The notes under the pieces were generated by a model. That model did not search any database. It was not told the origin of the DNA and saw nothing but the letters and a program-made list of their open reading frames with translations. From positions 1 through 64,000 of the forward strand of contig PDPT01000044.1 in assembly GCA_002746605.1 (NCBI GenBank): DNA of 64,000 nucleotides. The letters run 5' to 3'. The position numbers and the translations under genes were made by a program. Within the stretch, counting starts at the first letter, position 1. Each line of letters starts with the position of its first letter. This document shows, piece after piece, positions 1 to 13,253 of the stretch. This DNA comes from Ignavibacteriota bacterium (GTDB lineage: Bacteria > Bacteroidota > Ignavibacteria > Ignavibacteriales > Melioribacteraceae).

Positions 1-153
1 CGAGACACCATTTACAGCATAAATACCCCAATGAATAAAAATACCGAGCTTGGCATCTTTGAACCATTCCATTTTTTTTGCTTTTGTGGAATCGATTGTC
101 TGTCCATAGAGAGATGTAATAGAAAATAATATTGCTAATAAAATTTGTTTCAT
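1..153 (-). CDS. alpha-L-fucosidase, GH29 (5' part, cut by window edge)
   Basis: Reading the minus strand from the ATG at 153 gives 51 codons open to the window edge. The first 18 or so residues are a signal peptide ending at a YGQ cleavage-like site. The motif KMEWFKDAKLGIFIHWGIYA follows, which is the N-terminal start of the GH29 (or GH29-like) barrel. It lies 14 bp downstream of another GH29 gene and is the last visible gene of a four-gene glycosidase operon read right to left. It should be exported to the periplasm or surface and remove terminal fucose. Catalytic residues are outside the window, so the exact specificity cannot be judged. Confidence 0.8.
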   Translation of the reverse strand, partial: MKQILLAILFSITSLYGQTIDSTKAKKMEWFKDAKLGIFIHWGIYAVNGVS

Positions 154-167
154 TTTATAACTTCTGT

Positions 168-1655
168 TTAATTCTGACTAATTTTAATTTCATTTATTTT
201 GAAAGTCCAAGCGAATTTGGAAGGTGGAGTATTTCGTAATTCTTTAGGTATACTTATAAACGTACCGTTGCTATTAGTTTCCCAAGTCAAATTAATATCT
301 GAACCGAGCAAATTTATTTGCGTTCCTTTTTTCGGAGTAAAAGATGGTATGAAAACTTTTTCCGGAATAGTTTTTTCATTTTTATCTGCTATGTAAATTG
401 CATAGACTATATTTGTGTTTTTTTTGTTAGTATAGCAAATCTTCGATTCTTTAAATGGTGCAATAGCTCTTGTTCCGTAAATAGCTTCACCATTAACATT
501 CATCCAATTGCCAATATCCTGAAGTCTTTCATAAGCGGTATCGTGCCAAGTTCCTTTTGGACTGGGTGCTATGTTTAAAAGAAGATTCCCACCTTTACAA
601 ACAATGTCAATTAAGATATGGATTAGTTCACGGGAAGATTTGTATTTTGCGTCTTTAACCCAACTCCAGCCTCCTCCTGCTATTATACACGATTCCCAAG
701 GGTAGGGAAGAGATTTATCGGGAATTTTATTTTCGGGTGTCAGATAATTTTGATTTTTTCCTTTTACTGCACGATCTACAACGATTAAGCCTGGCTGCAA
801 TTTTCTGGCTTCCTCTACAAGCTCATCCATTTTAATATCTTGATTAACAATTTTACTTTTCAAAAATCCGCTTTGTGTTTTCTCTGCAAATTTTTTGTAT
901 CGTTTTTCAATGTTATTTTTTTTAGCCGTAACCCAACCACCGTCAAGCCACAAGATATTTATTTTGCCGTAATCAGTCAATAATTCCAAAATTTGATTAT
1001 GAGTAAATTCAATAAACTTATTCCATTTTTCAGGGTAAAGTTCGGGATCGTAATTTACATTTCTATCGAGCGGAGGAAAATAAGGATCCCAATAATATTC
1101 TGAATTCCAATCGGGTTTGGAAAAATATGCTCCCGCCCAAAGTCCTTGCTTACGGAAAGAATTAAAAATTTCTTTGGCAATGTTTGATTTTGGGTTTGTA
1201 TGAAAAGGACATTTTTTATCTGTTACTTTGTAATCTGTATATTTAGAATCAAACATACTGAAACCATCATGATGTTTTGTAGTAAAAACCACGTATTTCA
1301 TACCTGCATCTTTTGCAGCTTTAGCCCATTTATCGGGATCAAACTCAATAGGATTAAAGGTTGTTTTAAGATTTTCATATTCTTCTTTATACTTAAAATA
1401 GTTTTTGGGATTTTTTCCTTTCTTTCTTTCGCACCATCCATAATCTTCAGGGCAAATTGACCATGATTCAACAATTCCCCATTGACTGTAAGTTCCCCAA
1501 TGCATAAGTAAACCGAATTTTAAGTCTTGCCATTCTTCTAATTTTTCCAAAACAAGCGAATCAGTTTCAGGAACATATTTAGTAACTTCGTGTTCCAATT
1601 GTGCAGATAAAAAATTTGAGATAAAAAGTATTGTTAAAAAAAATATTTTTTTCAT
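168..1655 (-). CDS. secreted alpha-L-fucosidase, GH29
   Basis: This 495-residue enzyme should hydrolyse terminal alpha-L-fucose from glycans. Residues 1-19 form a Sec signal peptide ending SAQ, so it acts outside the cytoplasm. GH29 hallmarks are visible: LKFGLLMHWGTYS at about 45-57, KHHDGF at 127-132, and ILWLDGG around 234-240, where D238 fits the catalytic nucleophile. The length suits a single GH29 domain, without an obvious extra carbohydrate-binding module. It lies 27 bp after the GH20 gene and 14 bp before a second GH29 gene, so the two fucosidases are probably co-transcribed and may prefer different linkages. I see no strong Shine-Dalgarno site. Confidence 0.93.
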   Translation of the reverse strand: MKKIFFLTILFISNFLSAQLEHEVTKYVPETDSLVLEKLEEWQDLKFGLLMHWGTYSQWGIVESWSICPEDYGWCERKKGKNPKNYFKYKEEYENLKTTFNPIEFDPDKWAKAAKDAGMKYVVFTTKHHDGFSMFDSKYTDYKVTDKKCPFHTNPKSNIAKEIFNSFRKQGLWAGAYFSKPDWNSEYYWDPYFPPLDRNVNYDPELYPEKWNKFIEFTHNQILELLTDYGKINILWLDGGWVTAKKNNIEKRYKKFAEKTQSGFLKSKIVNQDIKMDELVEEARKLQPGLIVVDRAVKGKNQNYLTPENKIPDKSLPYPWESCIIAGGGWSWVKDAKYKSSRELIHILIDIVCKGGNLLLNIAPSPKGTWHDTAYERLQDIGNWMNVNGEAIYGTRAIAPFKESKICYTNKKNTNIVYAIYIADKNEKTIPEKVFIPSFTPKKGTQINLLGSDINLTWETNSNGTFISIPKELRNTPPSKFAWTFKINEIKISQN

Positions 1656-1682
1656 TTTAATGTTTATAATTTTAATTCAAAG

Positions 1683-3974
1683 TTAGTTGATTTCAATTTC
1701 ATCGGTAAATATCCAAGCTTTTCCGCCTGCTCTGTAATGCCAAGCAGGGCATTGTCCTATATTCTTAGCAAAAATTTTTACATATTGATATTCTTCATTT
1801 ATGTTTGATGTTTTAAATCTTTTAATTATCACACCCGAAGTTTGCATATCAAGATCATTAGTTACTTTTATTGGAGTTGAGAAATTTTTACCATCTTTTG
1901 AAAATGAAAATTCCACATACTCAGGTGAAAAAATCCATGAATTGACTTTGTGCATAAAACCGATTTTAACATTGTTTATTTTAGTTAATTTTTCGAGAGC
2001 CACGGTTGCTTCAAAATCTACTTCTTCAAAACCCTGCCAGTAAGAATCTGTATAAGATTTTGAACCATATTGTCCATCAACAAGAGTATAGTTTCCTTGT
2101 CCAGCATATTTTTCCGAAAAAGGATTTTTGATTGTAATATTCTTTCCGAAAGCTTTATTTATTGTAACTTTTCTATTAGTGATATTACTTAATCTCTTAT
2201 TGTTTTGATAACTGACTGCCTGAATGTTAGCACTTTCTTTTAGTGCGAATGGTTTTGTGTATTTATTTGATTCCTTTGATGGTTCGGTTCCGTCTAAAGT
2301 ATAATAAATATCCAAGTTTGGCAGTTCTGTTTCCATAGTTATTTGCAGCGATTTAGTTTCTTCAATAAACTTGCTGGAAATATTAACATTGTAAGCACTC
2401 TTTGCATAGTTAATATTCAGTTCATCGTATCTGTCTAATTGAGTATTCAATCTATCAGTAAAAGAATTAAAATCTTTTTTATCTAATGGTGTCCAGCAAA
2501 CTTCCGATAGTGCCGATAATCTTGGCATAAGCATATATTCAACATTTTTGAAAGTGGGAAGATACTCACCCCAAACATTTGCTTGAGTTCCCAAAATATA
2601 TTTTCCTTCATCTTCGGTAAGTTCTTTTGGAATAGGATTGTAAGAATAAACTTTTGAAAGTGTAAGATAACCGCCAATTGCCAGCGGTTCATTTTCCGGA
2701 TTCCCTTGATAATAATCAAAGTAGCAATAAGAGGTAGGTGTCATAATTACATCATGTTTTTGTTTGGCTGCTTCAATTCCACCTTTTTCACCTCTCCAAG
2801 ACATAACAGTTGCTTGCGGAGCTAATCCGCCTTCAAGGATTTCATCCCAGCCTATTATTTTTTTGCCTTTCGATAAAAGATATTTTTCCATTCTTTGAAT
2901 AAAATAACTTTGAAGTTCATGTTCGTTTTTAAGTTTTTCTCTTTTAATTTTTGCTTGGCATTTTTTACACTTTTCCCATCTTACTTTTGGGCATTCATCA
3001 CCGCCAATGTGAATGTATTCACTTGGGAATAATTCAATTACTTCGTCTAAAACATTCTCAAGAAACTTATAAGTTTTTTCGTTGCCTGCACAGTAAACAT
3101 CATCGTAGACTCCCCATTCCGTTCCGACTTCAAAAGTTTCGCCCGTGCAGGATAATTCAGGATAGGCAGCAAGAACTGCAAGCGAATGACCCGGCATTTC
3201 TATTTCAGGTATAACTGTTATAAATCTATCGGCAGCATATTTAACAATATCTTTTATTTCTTCTTGAGTGTAGAAACCGCCGTGAGGTTTGCCGTCTTGC
3301 ATCGATTCTTTTCTTTGTGAGCTTATTGTAGTCAATTTGGGATATTTTTTAATTTCAACTCTCCAGCCTTGATCTTCGGTTAAATGCCAATGAAACTTAT
3401 TCATTTTGTGCATCGCCAAATAGTCAATATATTTTTTAATATTTTCAACATTTACAAAATATCTCCCTACATCTAAGTGTCCACCGCGATAGTTAAATCT
3501 CGGTTCGTCTTTAATTTCCACCCAGGCAACTGCCGGCGTAAAATTAGTTTGCTCTTGAGAATAAATTTTGTAAGGTAAAAGTTGTAACAAAGTTTGGACA
3601 CCATAAAATATACCTTGCGAGTTTGACGCTGAAATTGTTATTCCATCTTTCGTAGATATAAAATTATATCCTTCTTTATGCGGAATAGTTTTATCGTATT
3701 TAAGATGAATAAAGTTTTTTGCTACATCTTCATTTGATGTCTCTAACTGAAAACCACAACTCTTATTGAAAAAATTATTTAAGTAATTTATAACTTTATC
3801 AATATCATTAAATTCTTTATCAAAAGAAATTTTGGTAGAACCGGAAATTTTAAACTTTCCTTGATTCAGTTTTATTTCTTTAGGTTGCGGAATAATATTA
3901 ATCGTTGGTTTTGTTTCGTTTTGGCAAGAAACAAATAGTGCTGTTGCAATTATTAAAAAAAGTAATTTTTTCAT
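1683..3974 (-). CDS. beta-N-acetylhexosaminidase lipoprotein, GH20
   Basis: The 763-residue product should remove terminal beta-GlcNAc or GalNAc. A lipoprotein signal is clear, with the lipobox ending at C17 (FVSC), so it is membrane anchored. An N-terminal GH20b-like domain covers roughly 25-155. The catalytic barrel follows, with HIGGDE at 322-327, where D326-E327 are the paired catalytic residues of the substrate-assisted mechanism. After about residue 540 there is a chitobiase-type C-terminal segment (YYTLDGTEPS) and then a discoidin/F5-8-like region ending the protein. It sits 15 bp after the GH2 gene. With the fucosidases and galactosidase it fits stepwise trimming of fucosylated N-acetyllactosamine-type glycans. 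Confidence 0.94.
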   Translation of the reverse strand: MKKLLFLIIATALFVSCQNETKPTINIIPQPKEIKLNQGKFKISGSTKISFDKEFNDIDKVINYLNNFFNKSCGFQLETSNEDVAKNFIHLKYDKTIPHKEGYNFISTKDGITISASNSQGIFYGVQTLLQLLPYKIYSQEQTNFTPAVAWVEIKDEPRFNYRGGHLDVGRYFVNVENIKKYIDYLAMHKMNKFHWHLTEDQGWRVEIKKYPKLTTISSQRKESMQDGKPHGGFYTQEEIKDIVKYAADRFITVIPEIEMPGHSLAVLAAYPELSCTGETFEVGTEWGVYDDVYCAGNEKTYKFLENVLDEVIELFPSEYIHIGGDECPKVRWEKCKKCQAKIKREKLKNEHELQSYFIQRMEKYLLSKGKKIIGWDEILEGGLAPQATVMSWRGEKGGIEAAKQKHDVIMTPTSYCYFDYYQGNPENEPLAIGGYLTLSKVYSYNPIPKELTEDEGKYILGTQANVWGEYLPTFKNVEYMLMPRLSALSEVCWTPLDKKDFNSFTDRLNTQLDRYDELNINYAKSAYNVNISSKFIEETKSLQITMETELPNLDIYYTLDGTEPSKESNKYTKPFALKESANIQAVSYQNNKRLSNITNRKVTINKAFGKNITIKNPFSEKYAGQGNYTLVDGQYGSKSYTDSYWQGFEEVDFEATVALEKLTKINNVKIGFMHKVNSWIFSPEYVEFSFSKDGKNFSTPIKVTNDLDMQTSGVIIKRFKTSNINEEYQYVKIFAKNIGQCPAWHYRAGGKAWIFTDEIEIN

Positions 3975-3989
3975 TTGACCTTCTTATTT

Positions 3990-7115
<3,126 letters not shown>

Positions 7116-7158
7116 TTATTTATCCATGAATTAGTTGGAAAATAATTTACTAACCTTA

Positions 7159-7172
7159 CTTACACGTGTAAG
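7159..7172. promoter_or_regulatory. LacI-family-like operator upstream of glycosidase operon
   Basis: CTTACACGTGTAAG is a perfect 14-bp palindrome with a central CG. It extends to 20 bp (7156-7175) with one mismatched pair. A central CG within an AT-rich even palindrome is typical of LacI/GalR-family operators. It lies 44 bp upstream of the GH2 start and directly next to a candidate -7 element, a position suited to repression. No LacI-type regulator gene is in the window, so the cognate factor is unknown. Confidence 0.6.
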
Positions 7173-7207
7173 CAAAGTTATATATTTTTAGTGAGAATAA
7201 AAACAAA
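7173..7207 (-). promoter_or_regulatory. candidate Bacteroidota-type promoter of glycosidase operon
   Basis: On the minus strand TAACTTTG (7180 to 7173) matches the Bacteroidota -7 consensus TAnnTTTG. A TTTG at 7207-7204 could be the -33 element, but the 23-bp spacer is longer than the usual 19-21. The operator palindrome follows immediately, so a bound repressor would cover the expected transcription start. Confidence 0.4.
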
Positions 7208-7390
7208 ATAATTTTTTTATGTAAATAAATGGTATTAAAATTCCCTTAAAGATAATTTCTTAAAGTCATTTTAAAAATGATTTGGTTAGTTGAGATAATT
7301 TTTTACATGTAATTTTGTTTATGAAAAAAACATACTGAAAGTTTTTTTAGTAAACACAAAAAATTACAAACGAATATCAACGGAATATTG

Positions 7391-7789
7391 TTAGATAAGT
7401 TTTTTTTCAGTTGTATCTTTTAGGAAATTTTCTGCTTTTGTATAAATCTCTGAGGTTACATATTTTATTTCGGGTTCATAATGCAAATAATTTTTTTGGG
7501 AAATTGAATCGTCATCTTTATGATAAAACCTATAGTTATCGCAAACATCAAAAAGATCATTGAACAAACCGAATATCAAAAAACCAAGTAGAATCCCAAT
7601 GATACCGCCGATTAAAGGTTTGACAAAAGTTCCTTTAACCATTATTGAGATACCCATAAGAATTAATAGAACAGGCCATAAGTCCCATACTATATGCCAT
7701 GGGATGTAAAATTCAGTATATCTTGTTAAAAGGAATAAGGAGCCGATTGTTACAAGAAAAAATCCCCAAAATAAATTAGATGTTTTCAT
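7391..7789 (-). CDS. small membrane protein, LiaI/LiaF-like transmembrane region (DUF5668-like)
   Basis: The 132-residue protein has two or three hydrophobic helices at about 8-24, 34-50 and 60-80, and a hydrophilic C-terminal tail. The opening FWGFFLVTIGSLFLL followed by WDLWPVLLILMGI is the pattern of the LiaI-LiaF-like/DUF5668 region, which often accompanies PspC and envelope-stress sensors. Its start overlaps the 3' end of the pspC-like gene by 14 bp, so the two are co-translated. A role in membrane-stress response is inferred from family and pairing only. Confidence 0.7.
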   Translation of the reverse strand: MKTSNLFWGFFLVTIGSLFLLTRYTEFYIPWHIVWDLWPVLLILMGISIMVKGTFVKPLIGGIIGILLGFLIFGLFNDLFDVCDNYRFYHKDDDSISQKNYLHYEPEIKYVTSEIYTKAENFLKDTTEKKLI

Positions 7790-8276
7790 TTGTTACTTCC
7801 GATTTATTGAACGAATTATAAATTAAATACACTCCGATTATTATTGTTCCAAGAGCAAAAAGAATTTCAAAGTCAAAGAAAGGAATAAAGCGTTCCATTA
7901 AGAAAAATATACCGAGTAGTATTAAGATAACACCAAGTATAATTTTGCCGGAAGTATTATTTGGGGAGGAAACATTTTCAATTTTAGCTATGTTTTTTGT
8001 TTCATGTTTGTTATCAAACTCTCCGAATTTGTTTTCTGAAGGGTTATCTTCTCCAAAATTATTTTTATTTTCGCCTCTGTATATTGGGCTTTGCGGTTCT
8101 TCTTTTATGGCAATCCACAAAATGATGTAAACTAAAATGCCAAAACCTTCAAAAATTGTAATTAAGATAAAAATAATTCTAAGTATTACCGGGTCTATAT
8201 CCAAATAATTTGCTAACCCGCCAGCAACTCCACCGATTACTTTTTGTTCCCGCGATCTGTATAATTTTTTTTCCAT
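7776..8276 (-). CDS. PspC-domain membrane protein
   Basis: The first 58 or so residues are a classic PspC domain (KKLYRSREQKVIGGVAGGLA, then LDIDPVILRIIF and a transmembrane helix). A polar linker and two more helices follow near the C-terminus (GKIILGVILILLGIFFL and LFALGTIIIGVYLIY). I chose the ATG at 8276, giving 166 residues: it is preceded by AAAGAGAATAAA, a passable ribosome site. The upstream in-frame ATG at 8300 has none. PspC proteins sense or buffer membrane stress; no PspA is nearby. Confidence 0.85.
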   Translation of the reverse strand: MEKKLYRSREQKVIGGVAGGLANYLDIDPVILRIIFILITIFEGFGILVYIILWIAIKEEPQSPIYRGENKNNFGEDNPSENKFGEFDNKHETKNIAKIENVSSPNNTSGKIILGVILILLGIFFLMERFIPFFDFEILFALGTIIIGVYLIYNSFNKSEVTNENI

Positions 8277-8334
8277 TTTATTCTCTTTTTTATTCAACAT
8301 TTATGACGCATCAGGAATAAAAAAGTTTTACAAA

Positions 8335-9147
8335 TCAATTTTTTAATTGTTGTTTGTAGAAAAACTTAAGATGTTTAGGAAGCATCATTTCCCAATAATC
8401 ACGATTGTGATTGCCCGGTTGCGAGTAGAAAAGAACCTCACTGCCGATGTCGTAACACTTTTTAACAAAGTTTAAATTTACTTGGTAAGCAAAATCCTCA
8501 GTACCGCAATCCACAATTATTTTTTTCCCTTCCAAATTATTTTTATCTAACAAATAATAAGCTGAATTGTTTTTCCAAATTTTCGGATAATCTTTAATGG
8601 AACCTATGCCGTTTTTAATACTCCATCTATCGGGAAAGTAAGTTAAATCAAGTATTCCGCTGGTGCTTCCAGCACTTCTGAAAAAATCGCTATTTTTTAG
8701 AAAAAGTGTAATGGCACCATGTCCGCCCATGCTTAAACCCGAAATAAAAATATTTGAGCTGTCTATTTTATAATTTTGATTTAAATAAGGTATAAAATCT
8801 TTCCAGAAAAAATCTTCAAATTGTAATTCGGGTTTTAATGTGCTATTCAAATACCAAGAATCATAAAATCCATCGGGACAAGCAATAATAAAATTATAAG
8901 CATTTGCATAATCTTGAAGATTAGCGATATTATTCCACTGCAAAAAATTTCCACTGTATCCGTGAAGCAGAATAACAAGTGAGTAGGTTGAGTCGTTATT
9001 AAAATTTTCTGGTGTAACTATAAGTATTGAATCGGCTGAAGGTAAATTTTTGCTTTCCAAAACAACAAGTTTCTCTTTAGCTGATAAATTTACTATGAAG
9101 CTGAAAGATAATATCAAAACCAGGTAAAATATTTTTTTCTTATTCAT
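8335..9147 (-). CDS. secreted alpha/beta-hydrolase esterase (CE1/esterase D-like)
   Basis: This 270-residue protein has a signal peptide of about 23 residues and an esterase fold. The oxyanion region HGYSGN is at 62-67, the nucleophile motif GLSMGG places S139, D218 lies in CGTEDF and H247 in GNHNRDYW. This arrangement is that of the putative esterase family that includes S-formylglutathione hydrolase, antigen 85 and CE1 feruloyl/acetylxylan esterases. Export favours a polysaccharide esterase over a cytosolic formylglutathione hydrolase. AGGAAAAAC precedes the ATG. It runs toward the pspC-like gene but appears functionally separate. The substrate cannot be told from sequence. Confidence 0.82.
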   Translation of the reverse strand: MNKKKIFYLVLILSFSFIVNLSAKEKLVVLESKNLPSADSILIVTPENFNNDSTYSLVILLHGYSGNFLQWNNIANLQDYANAYNFIIACPDGFYDSWYLNSTLKPELQFEDFFWKDFIPYLNQNYKIDSSNIFISGLSMGGHGAITLFLKNSDFFRSAGSTSGILDLTYFPDRWSIKNGIGSIKDYPKIWKNNSAYYLLDKNNLEGKKIIVDCGTEDFAYQVNLNFVKKCYDIGSEVLFYSQPGNHNRDYWEMMLPKHLKFFYKQQLKN

Positions 9148-9247
9148 GTTTTTCCTATTTGCTTTTTATGTTAAAATAAAAAAAATTGTAATAAGTTACA
9201 AAGTTCCATATTTTTATAATAACAAAAAAAATCACAAAAGGTTGTTA

Positions 9248-10888
9248 ATGAAAATTGGATTGTGCCAAATAAATCCGATAATTGGAAATATTAATTATAA
9301 TAAATCAAAAATTTTGGAAGGTTATTACAAAGCTGTAAAAGAGAATCTGGATTTAGTAATCTTCCCCGAACTTGCTTTGTGCGGTTACTCACCACAAGAC
9401 TTAATTGAAAAAGATGAATTCAGAGCCGAAGTAATTGACACTGCTGAAGAAATTGCAAAATCTACAAAAGAAGTAGGACTAATTTTCGGGTCAATTACAG
9501 AAGACAATGATAATATAGGTACAAACGTTTATAACTCAGCTATTTTATGTTTCGATGGTAAAATACAATTTGTGCAGAATAAGACACTAATTCCTAACTA
9601 TGATGTTTTTGATGAGGTCAGATATTTTGAATCAGCTAAGAATGTTGATGTCTTTGAATTTAAAGATGAAAAACTCGGAATCTCAATCTGCGAAGATATT
9701 TGGAATGATGCCGATTATTGGAAACACAGACTTTATGAAACAGACCCTGTGCAATGTCTTCTTGATAAAGGAGCTACCTTACTCATTAATATTTCTGCAA
9801 GTCCGTATCATTTTGGAAGAAGAAAAATTAGAGAGGAAATGTTATCGATTTTAACTAAAACTAACAGCATTCCTCTTGCTTATGTTTCTTGTATTGGTGC
9901 TCAAACTGATCTTGTCTTCGATGGTGCAAGTATGTGTTTGGATACAAATGGCAACTTAGTTTTGTTTGGTGAAAAATTTAAAGAAGATTTTTTAATTTTT
10001 GATACACAAAAAGAATATGAGCCCCTCAATGATATTGAAAGAAGTTTCCCCGAGGAAGTTCTTGATGCTCTAATTTTAGGTTTAAAAGATTATGCCCAGA
10101 AAACAGGATTTAAAAAAGCACTTATCGGATTGAGTGGCGGAATTGATTCGGCATTGGTTACTTACATAGCGGTTAAAGCTTTTGGAAGAGAAAATGTTCA
10201 TGTTGTAATGATGCCTTCTGAGTTTTCCAGCAAGGGAAGTATTACTGATTCCGAACAGTTAATTAAAAATCTTGGAATAACCTCTGAACTAATATCAATC
10301 AAATCTCTTTACGATGAATTTAATAAAGTTTTATCTAAAACATTCAGAGATGAAAAAGCTGATGTAACCGAGGAAAATATTCAAGCAAGAATTAGAGGAG
10401 TTATTCTGATGGCTTTATCCAATAAGTTTAACTATTTACTTTGCACAACAGGAAATAAATCCGAAATGGCAGTTGGGTATGCTACGCTTTACGGAGATAT
10501 GAACGGAGCTTTGGGAGTTATAGCCGATGTTTATAAAACTCAAGTTTATGAATTAGCTAAATTTATAAATAGAGATAAAGAAATAATTCCCAAGAACATC
10601 ATAACAAAAGCTCCATCAGCAGAGTTGAGACACGATCAAAAAGACGAAGACTCATTACCCAAGTATGAATTATTAGATAAAATTTTACAACTCTATTTAG
10701 AAGAGTATAAAGAATACAAAGAAATAAGTGAAATAATCGGTGATAAAAAACTGGTTAAAGATATTTTAAACTTAGTTGACCGGAATGAATTCAAAAGGAA
10801 ACAAGCTGCACCTGCAATAAGAGTAACAAGAAAATCGTTTGGTTATGGAAGAAGGTTTCCTACTGTTCAAGGTTGGCGAAAAAATTAA
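9248..10888 (+). CDS. nadE: glutamine-dependent NAD+ synthetase
   Basis: This enzyme amidates deamido-NAD+ to NAD+ using ammonia released from glutamine. The N-terminal nitrilase-like glutaminase domain has the E-K-C triad at E41 (FPELAL), K112 (QNKTLIP) and C148 (GISICED). The C-terminal ATP pyrophosphatase domain has SGGIDS at 296-301. I start at the ATG at 9248 (546 residues), with AAAAGG just upstream. A longer open frame back to 9146 would add 34 poorly conserved residues overlapping the divergent esterase start. A thioredoxin-like gene follows after 10 bp. Confidence 0.96.
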   Translation: MKIGLCQINPIIGNINYNKSKILEGYYKAVKENLDLVIFPELALCGYSPQDLIEKDEFRAEVIDTAEEIAKSTKEVGLIFGSITEDNDNIGTNVYNSAILCFDGKIQFVQNKTLIPNYDVFDEVRYFESAKNVDVFEFKDEKLGISICEDIWNDADYWKHRLYETDPVQCLLDKGATLLINISASPYHFGRRKIREEMLSILTKTNSIPLAYVSCIGAQTDLVFDGASMCLDTNGNLVLFGEKFKEDFLIFDTQKEYEPLNDIERSFPEEVLDALILGLKDYAQKTGFKKALIGLSGGIDSALVTYIAVKAFGRENVHVVMMPSEFSSKGSITDSEQLIKNLGITSELISIKSLYDEFNKVLSKTFRDEKADVTEENIQARIRGVILMALSNKFNYLLCTTGNKSEMAVGYATLYGDMNGALGVIADVYKTQVYELAKFINRDKEIIPKNIITKAPSAELRHDQKDEDSLPKYELLDKILQLYLEEYKEYKEISEIIGDKKLVKDILNLVDRNEFKRKQAAPAIRVTRKSFGYGRRFPTVQGWRKN

Positions 10889-10898
10889 AACATACCAA

Positions 10899-11321
10899 AT
10901 GAAAAATGTAAAACATATTTTTGAGATAGTTTTAGTTTTAGTAATTATCTTATTATTTATTCCTATTGATAAAGAATCAACAAATTGGAAAGAATTTTCG
11001 TATGAAAAGTATAATGAAGCAATAAAAACTAATCAAAAGATGATTCTTGAGTTCTATGCTGATTGGTGTATACCTTGTAAAGAACTTGATAAGAAGACAT
11101 TTACCGATAAAAGCTTTATTTCTGCTTCGAAGAAATTTTCAATTTTCAGAATTGATCTTACAAACACTTTTTCCGATTCAATAAAAGAAATAAGTAAAAG
11201 ATTTAATATTAAAGGATTACCAACAATTCTTATAGTTAATTCAAGAGGTGAAGAAACCGAAAGAATAACCGGATTTATCGGATCTGAGGATCTAATTAAA
11301 TTACTTGAGAATATAAAATAG
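10899..11321 (+). CDS. membrane-anchored thioredoxin-fold protein (DsbD C-terminal-like)
   Basis: The 140-residue product has an N-terminal signal-anchor at about 7-21 and a thioredoxin fold with the active site WCIPC (C57, C60) and the cis-Pro loop GLPTILI. The pattern YADWCIPCKELD is typical of the DsbD gamma domain and related thiol-disulfide carriers in the periplasm. Without the DsbB/DsbD membrane domain it must receive electrons from another protein. The ATG at 10899 is chosen because the longer frame from 10839 overlaps nadE. It probably shares a transcript with nadE. Confidence 0.83.
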   Translation: MKNVKHIFEIVLVLVIILLFIPIDKESTNWKEFSYEKYNEAIKTNQKMILEFYADWCIPCKELDKKTFTDKSFISASKKFSIFRIDLTNTFSDSIKEISKRFNIKGLPTILIVNSRGEETERITGFIGSEDLIKLLENIK

Positions 11322-11405
11322 TTACGAAATAATTTGGTTTATGTTTATTGCTTTCATATCTTAATGGATATTAAAAAATAATTTAATAATTTGCTTAGGA
11401 ATAAG

Positions 11406-13253
11406 ATGGTCGAAGAAAAACAAATCCAAGAAAAACTTGTTGATGAAGTTACCGTAAGATTTGCCGGAGATTCCGGTGACGGAATGCAATTAACAGGAAC
11501 ACAATTTAGTAATACAACTGCTGCAGTTGGTAACGATTTAAGTACACTTCCCGATTATCCTGCTGAAATAAGAGCGCCCGCCGGGACTCTTTATGGAGTG
11601 AGTGGATTCCAACTTCATTTTAGCAGTAGTGATATACATACCCCGGGAGATGTTCCTGATGTTCTTGTTGCAATGAATCCTGCTGCACTAAAGAAAAATT
11701 TACCTGAACTAAAAAAAACAGGAATGATAGTAGTAAACTCAGATGCTTTTGATAAGAAAAATCTTAAACTTGCAGGGTATGATGAAAATCCGCTTAAAGA
11801 TAATTCTTTGGCAGGATTTGATGTGATGGATATTCCAATAACAACATTAACTTTTAATGCTTTGGAAGATTCCGAATTAAGCCAAAAAGATAAAGCAAGA
11901 TGTAAAAACTTTTTTGCACTTGGATTAATGTATTGGTTATACAATCGTCCAATGGAACCTACTTTAAAATGGATAGAAACAAAATTTAAGAATAAACCTG
12001 CTATTATTGATGCAAATGAAAAAGCACTAAAAGCAGGGTTTAATTTTGGAGATATAACCGAAAGATTTACTACAAGATATACAGTTGAACCTGCTAAATT
12101 AGAAGCGGGAGTTTATCGTAATATTTCAGGTAACGAAGCTACTGCACTTGGTTTTGTTGCAGCAGCTGAAAAATCAGGCTTAAAATTATTTCTCGGTTCT
12201 TATCCAATTACTCCTGCTTCCGAGATTCTTCAATATTTAAGTAAATATAAAGAGTTTGGTGTTAAAACTTTTCAGGCAGAAGATGAAATTGCCGGTATTG
12301 CTTCGGCAATAGGTGCGGCATTTGGCGGAAGTTTAGCGATTACAACTACAAGCGGTCCCGGTTTAGCTCTTAAAACCGAAGCAACCGGTTTGGCTGTAAT
12401 GATTGAGTTACCACTTGTAATTATTAATGTACAGAGAGGAGGACCAAGTACCGGATTACCTACTAAAACTGAACAAGCTGATTTATTGCAAGCTATGTAT
12501 GGCAGAAATGGAGAAGCTCCTGTTGCTGTTGTCGCTGCATCAACTCCAAGCGATTGTTTTTCTATGGCTATTGAAGCATCACGATTAGCATTAAAATTCA
12601 TGAGTCCTGTTATTTTATTAACTGACGGTTATCTTGCAAATGGTTCCGAACCTTGGAAATTACCCGATATAGATTCTATTCCCGAAATTAAAGTTGAATT
12701 CCAAAAGGAAACTGAAAACTTTGAACCTTACGCCAGAGATGAAAATTTTGTAAGACCGTGGGCAATTCCAGGAACACTAGGATTGGAACACAGGGTTGGT
12801 GGTTTGGAAAAAGCAAATATAACCGGTAATGTTAGTTATGATCCTGATAACCATTTTGAAATGATAAAGTTAAGAGAGCAAAAAATTCAAAATATGCAGG
12901 ATGTTATTCCCGAACTTGAAGTAGATGGAGACAAAGAAGGCGAACTTCTCGTTATCGGATGGGGCGGTACTTACGGTGCAATTAGAGAAGCTGTTACTCG
13001 TGCAAGAAAAAAAGGATATACTGTTTCGCAGGCACATTTTAAGTATATAAATCCTTTCCCCAAAAACACCGAAGAAGTGTTAAAAAGCTTTAAACATATA
13101 CTTTTACCTGAAATTAATCTTGGTCAATTAGCAAAAATTCTTAAAAGTAGATTTTTATTACCGATTGAACAGTTTAATGTTGTTAGGGGTTTACCTTTTA
13201 GAGTGGGAGATATTGAAAATAAAATAATTGAAATGTTAGGAGGAACTAAATGA
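11406..13253 (+). CDS. korA: 2-oxoglutarate:ferredoxin oxidoreductase, fused gamma-alpha subunit
   Basis: This 615-residue subunit works with KorB to interconvert 2-oxoglutarate plus CoA and succinyl-CoA, using ferredoxin. The gamma domain comes first ([19 protein letters not shown] near residue 16) and covers about 190 residues. The alpha pyrimidine-binding domain ([32 protein letters not shown]) and a C-terminal transketolase-like domain follow. The fused order is normal for KorA. The ATG at 11406 has TAGGA 5 bp upstream and is preferred over the TTG at 11391. The last four bases overlap korB. In this group it may act in an oxidative or reductive TCA cycle; direction cannot be read from sequence. 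Confidence 0.93.
   Translation: MVEEKQIQEKLVDEVTVRFAGDSGDGMQLTGTQFSNTTAAVGNDLSTLPDYPAEIRAPAGTLYGVSGFQLHFSSSDIHTPGDVPDVLVAMNPAALKKNLPELKKTGMIVVNSDAFDKKNLKLAGYDENPLKDNSLAGFDVMDIPITTLTFNALEDSELSQKDKARCKNFFALGLMYWLYNRPMEPTLKWIETKFKNKPAIIDANEKALKAGFNFGDITERFTTRYTVEPAKLEAGVYRNISGNEATALGFVAAAEKSGLKLFLGSYPITPASEILQYLSKYKEFGVKTFQAEDEIAGIASAIGAAFGGSLAITTTSGPGLALKTEATGLAVMIELPLVIINVQRGGPSTGLPTKTEQADLLQAMYGRNGEAPVAVVAASTPSDCFSMAIEASRLALKFMSPVILLTDGYLANGSEPWKLPDIDSIPEIKVEFQKETENFEPYARDENFVRPWAIPGTLGLEHRVGGLEKANITGNVSYDPDNHFEMIKLREQKIQNMQDVIPELEVDGDKEGELLVIGWGGTYGAIREAVTRARKKGYTVSQAHFKYINPFPKNTEEVLKSFKHILLPEINLGQLAKILKSRFLLPIEQFNVVRGLPFRVGDIENKIIEMLGGTK

Noticed and set aside
199..578. Open frames on the plus strand across the GH29 gene
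   Set aside because: They lie opposite a well-supported fucosidase, have no ribosome site and no recognisable protein features.
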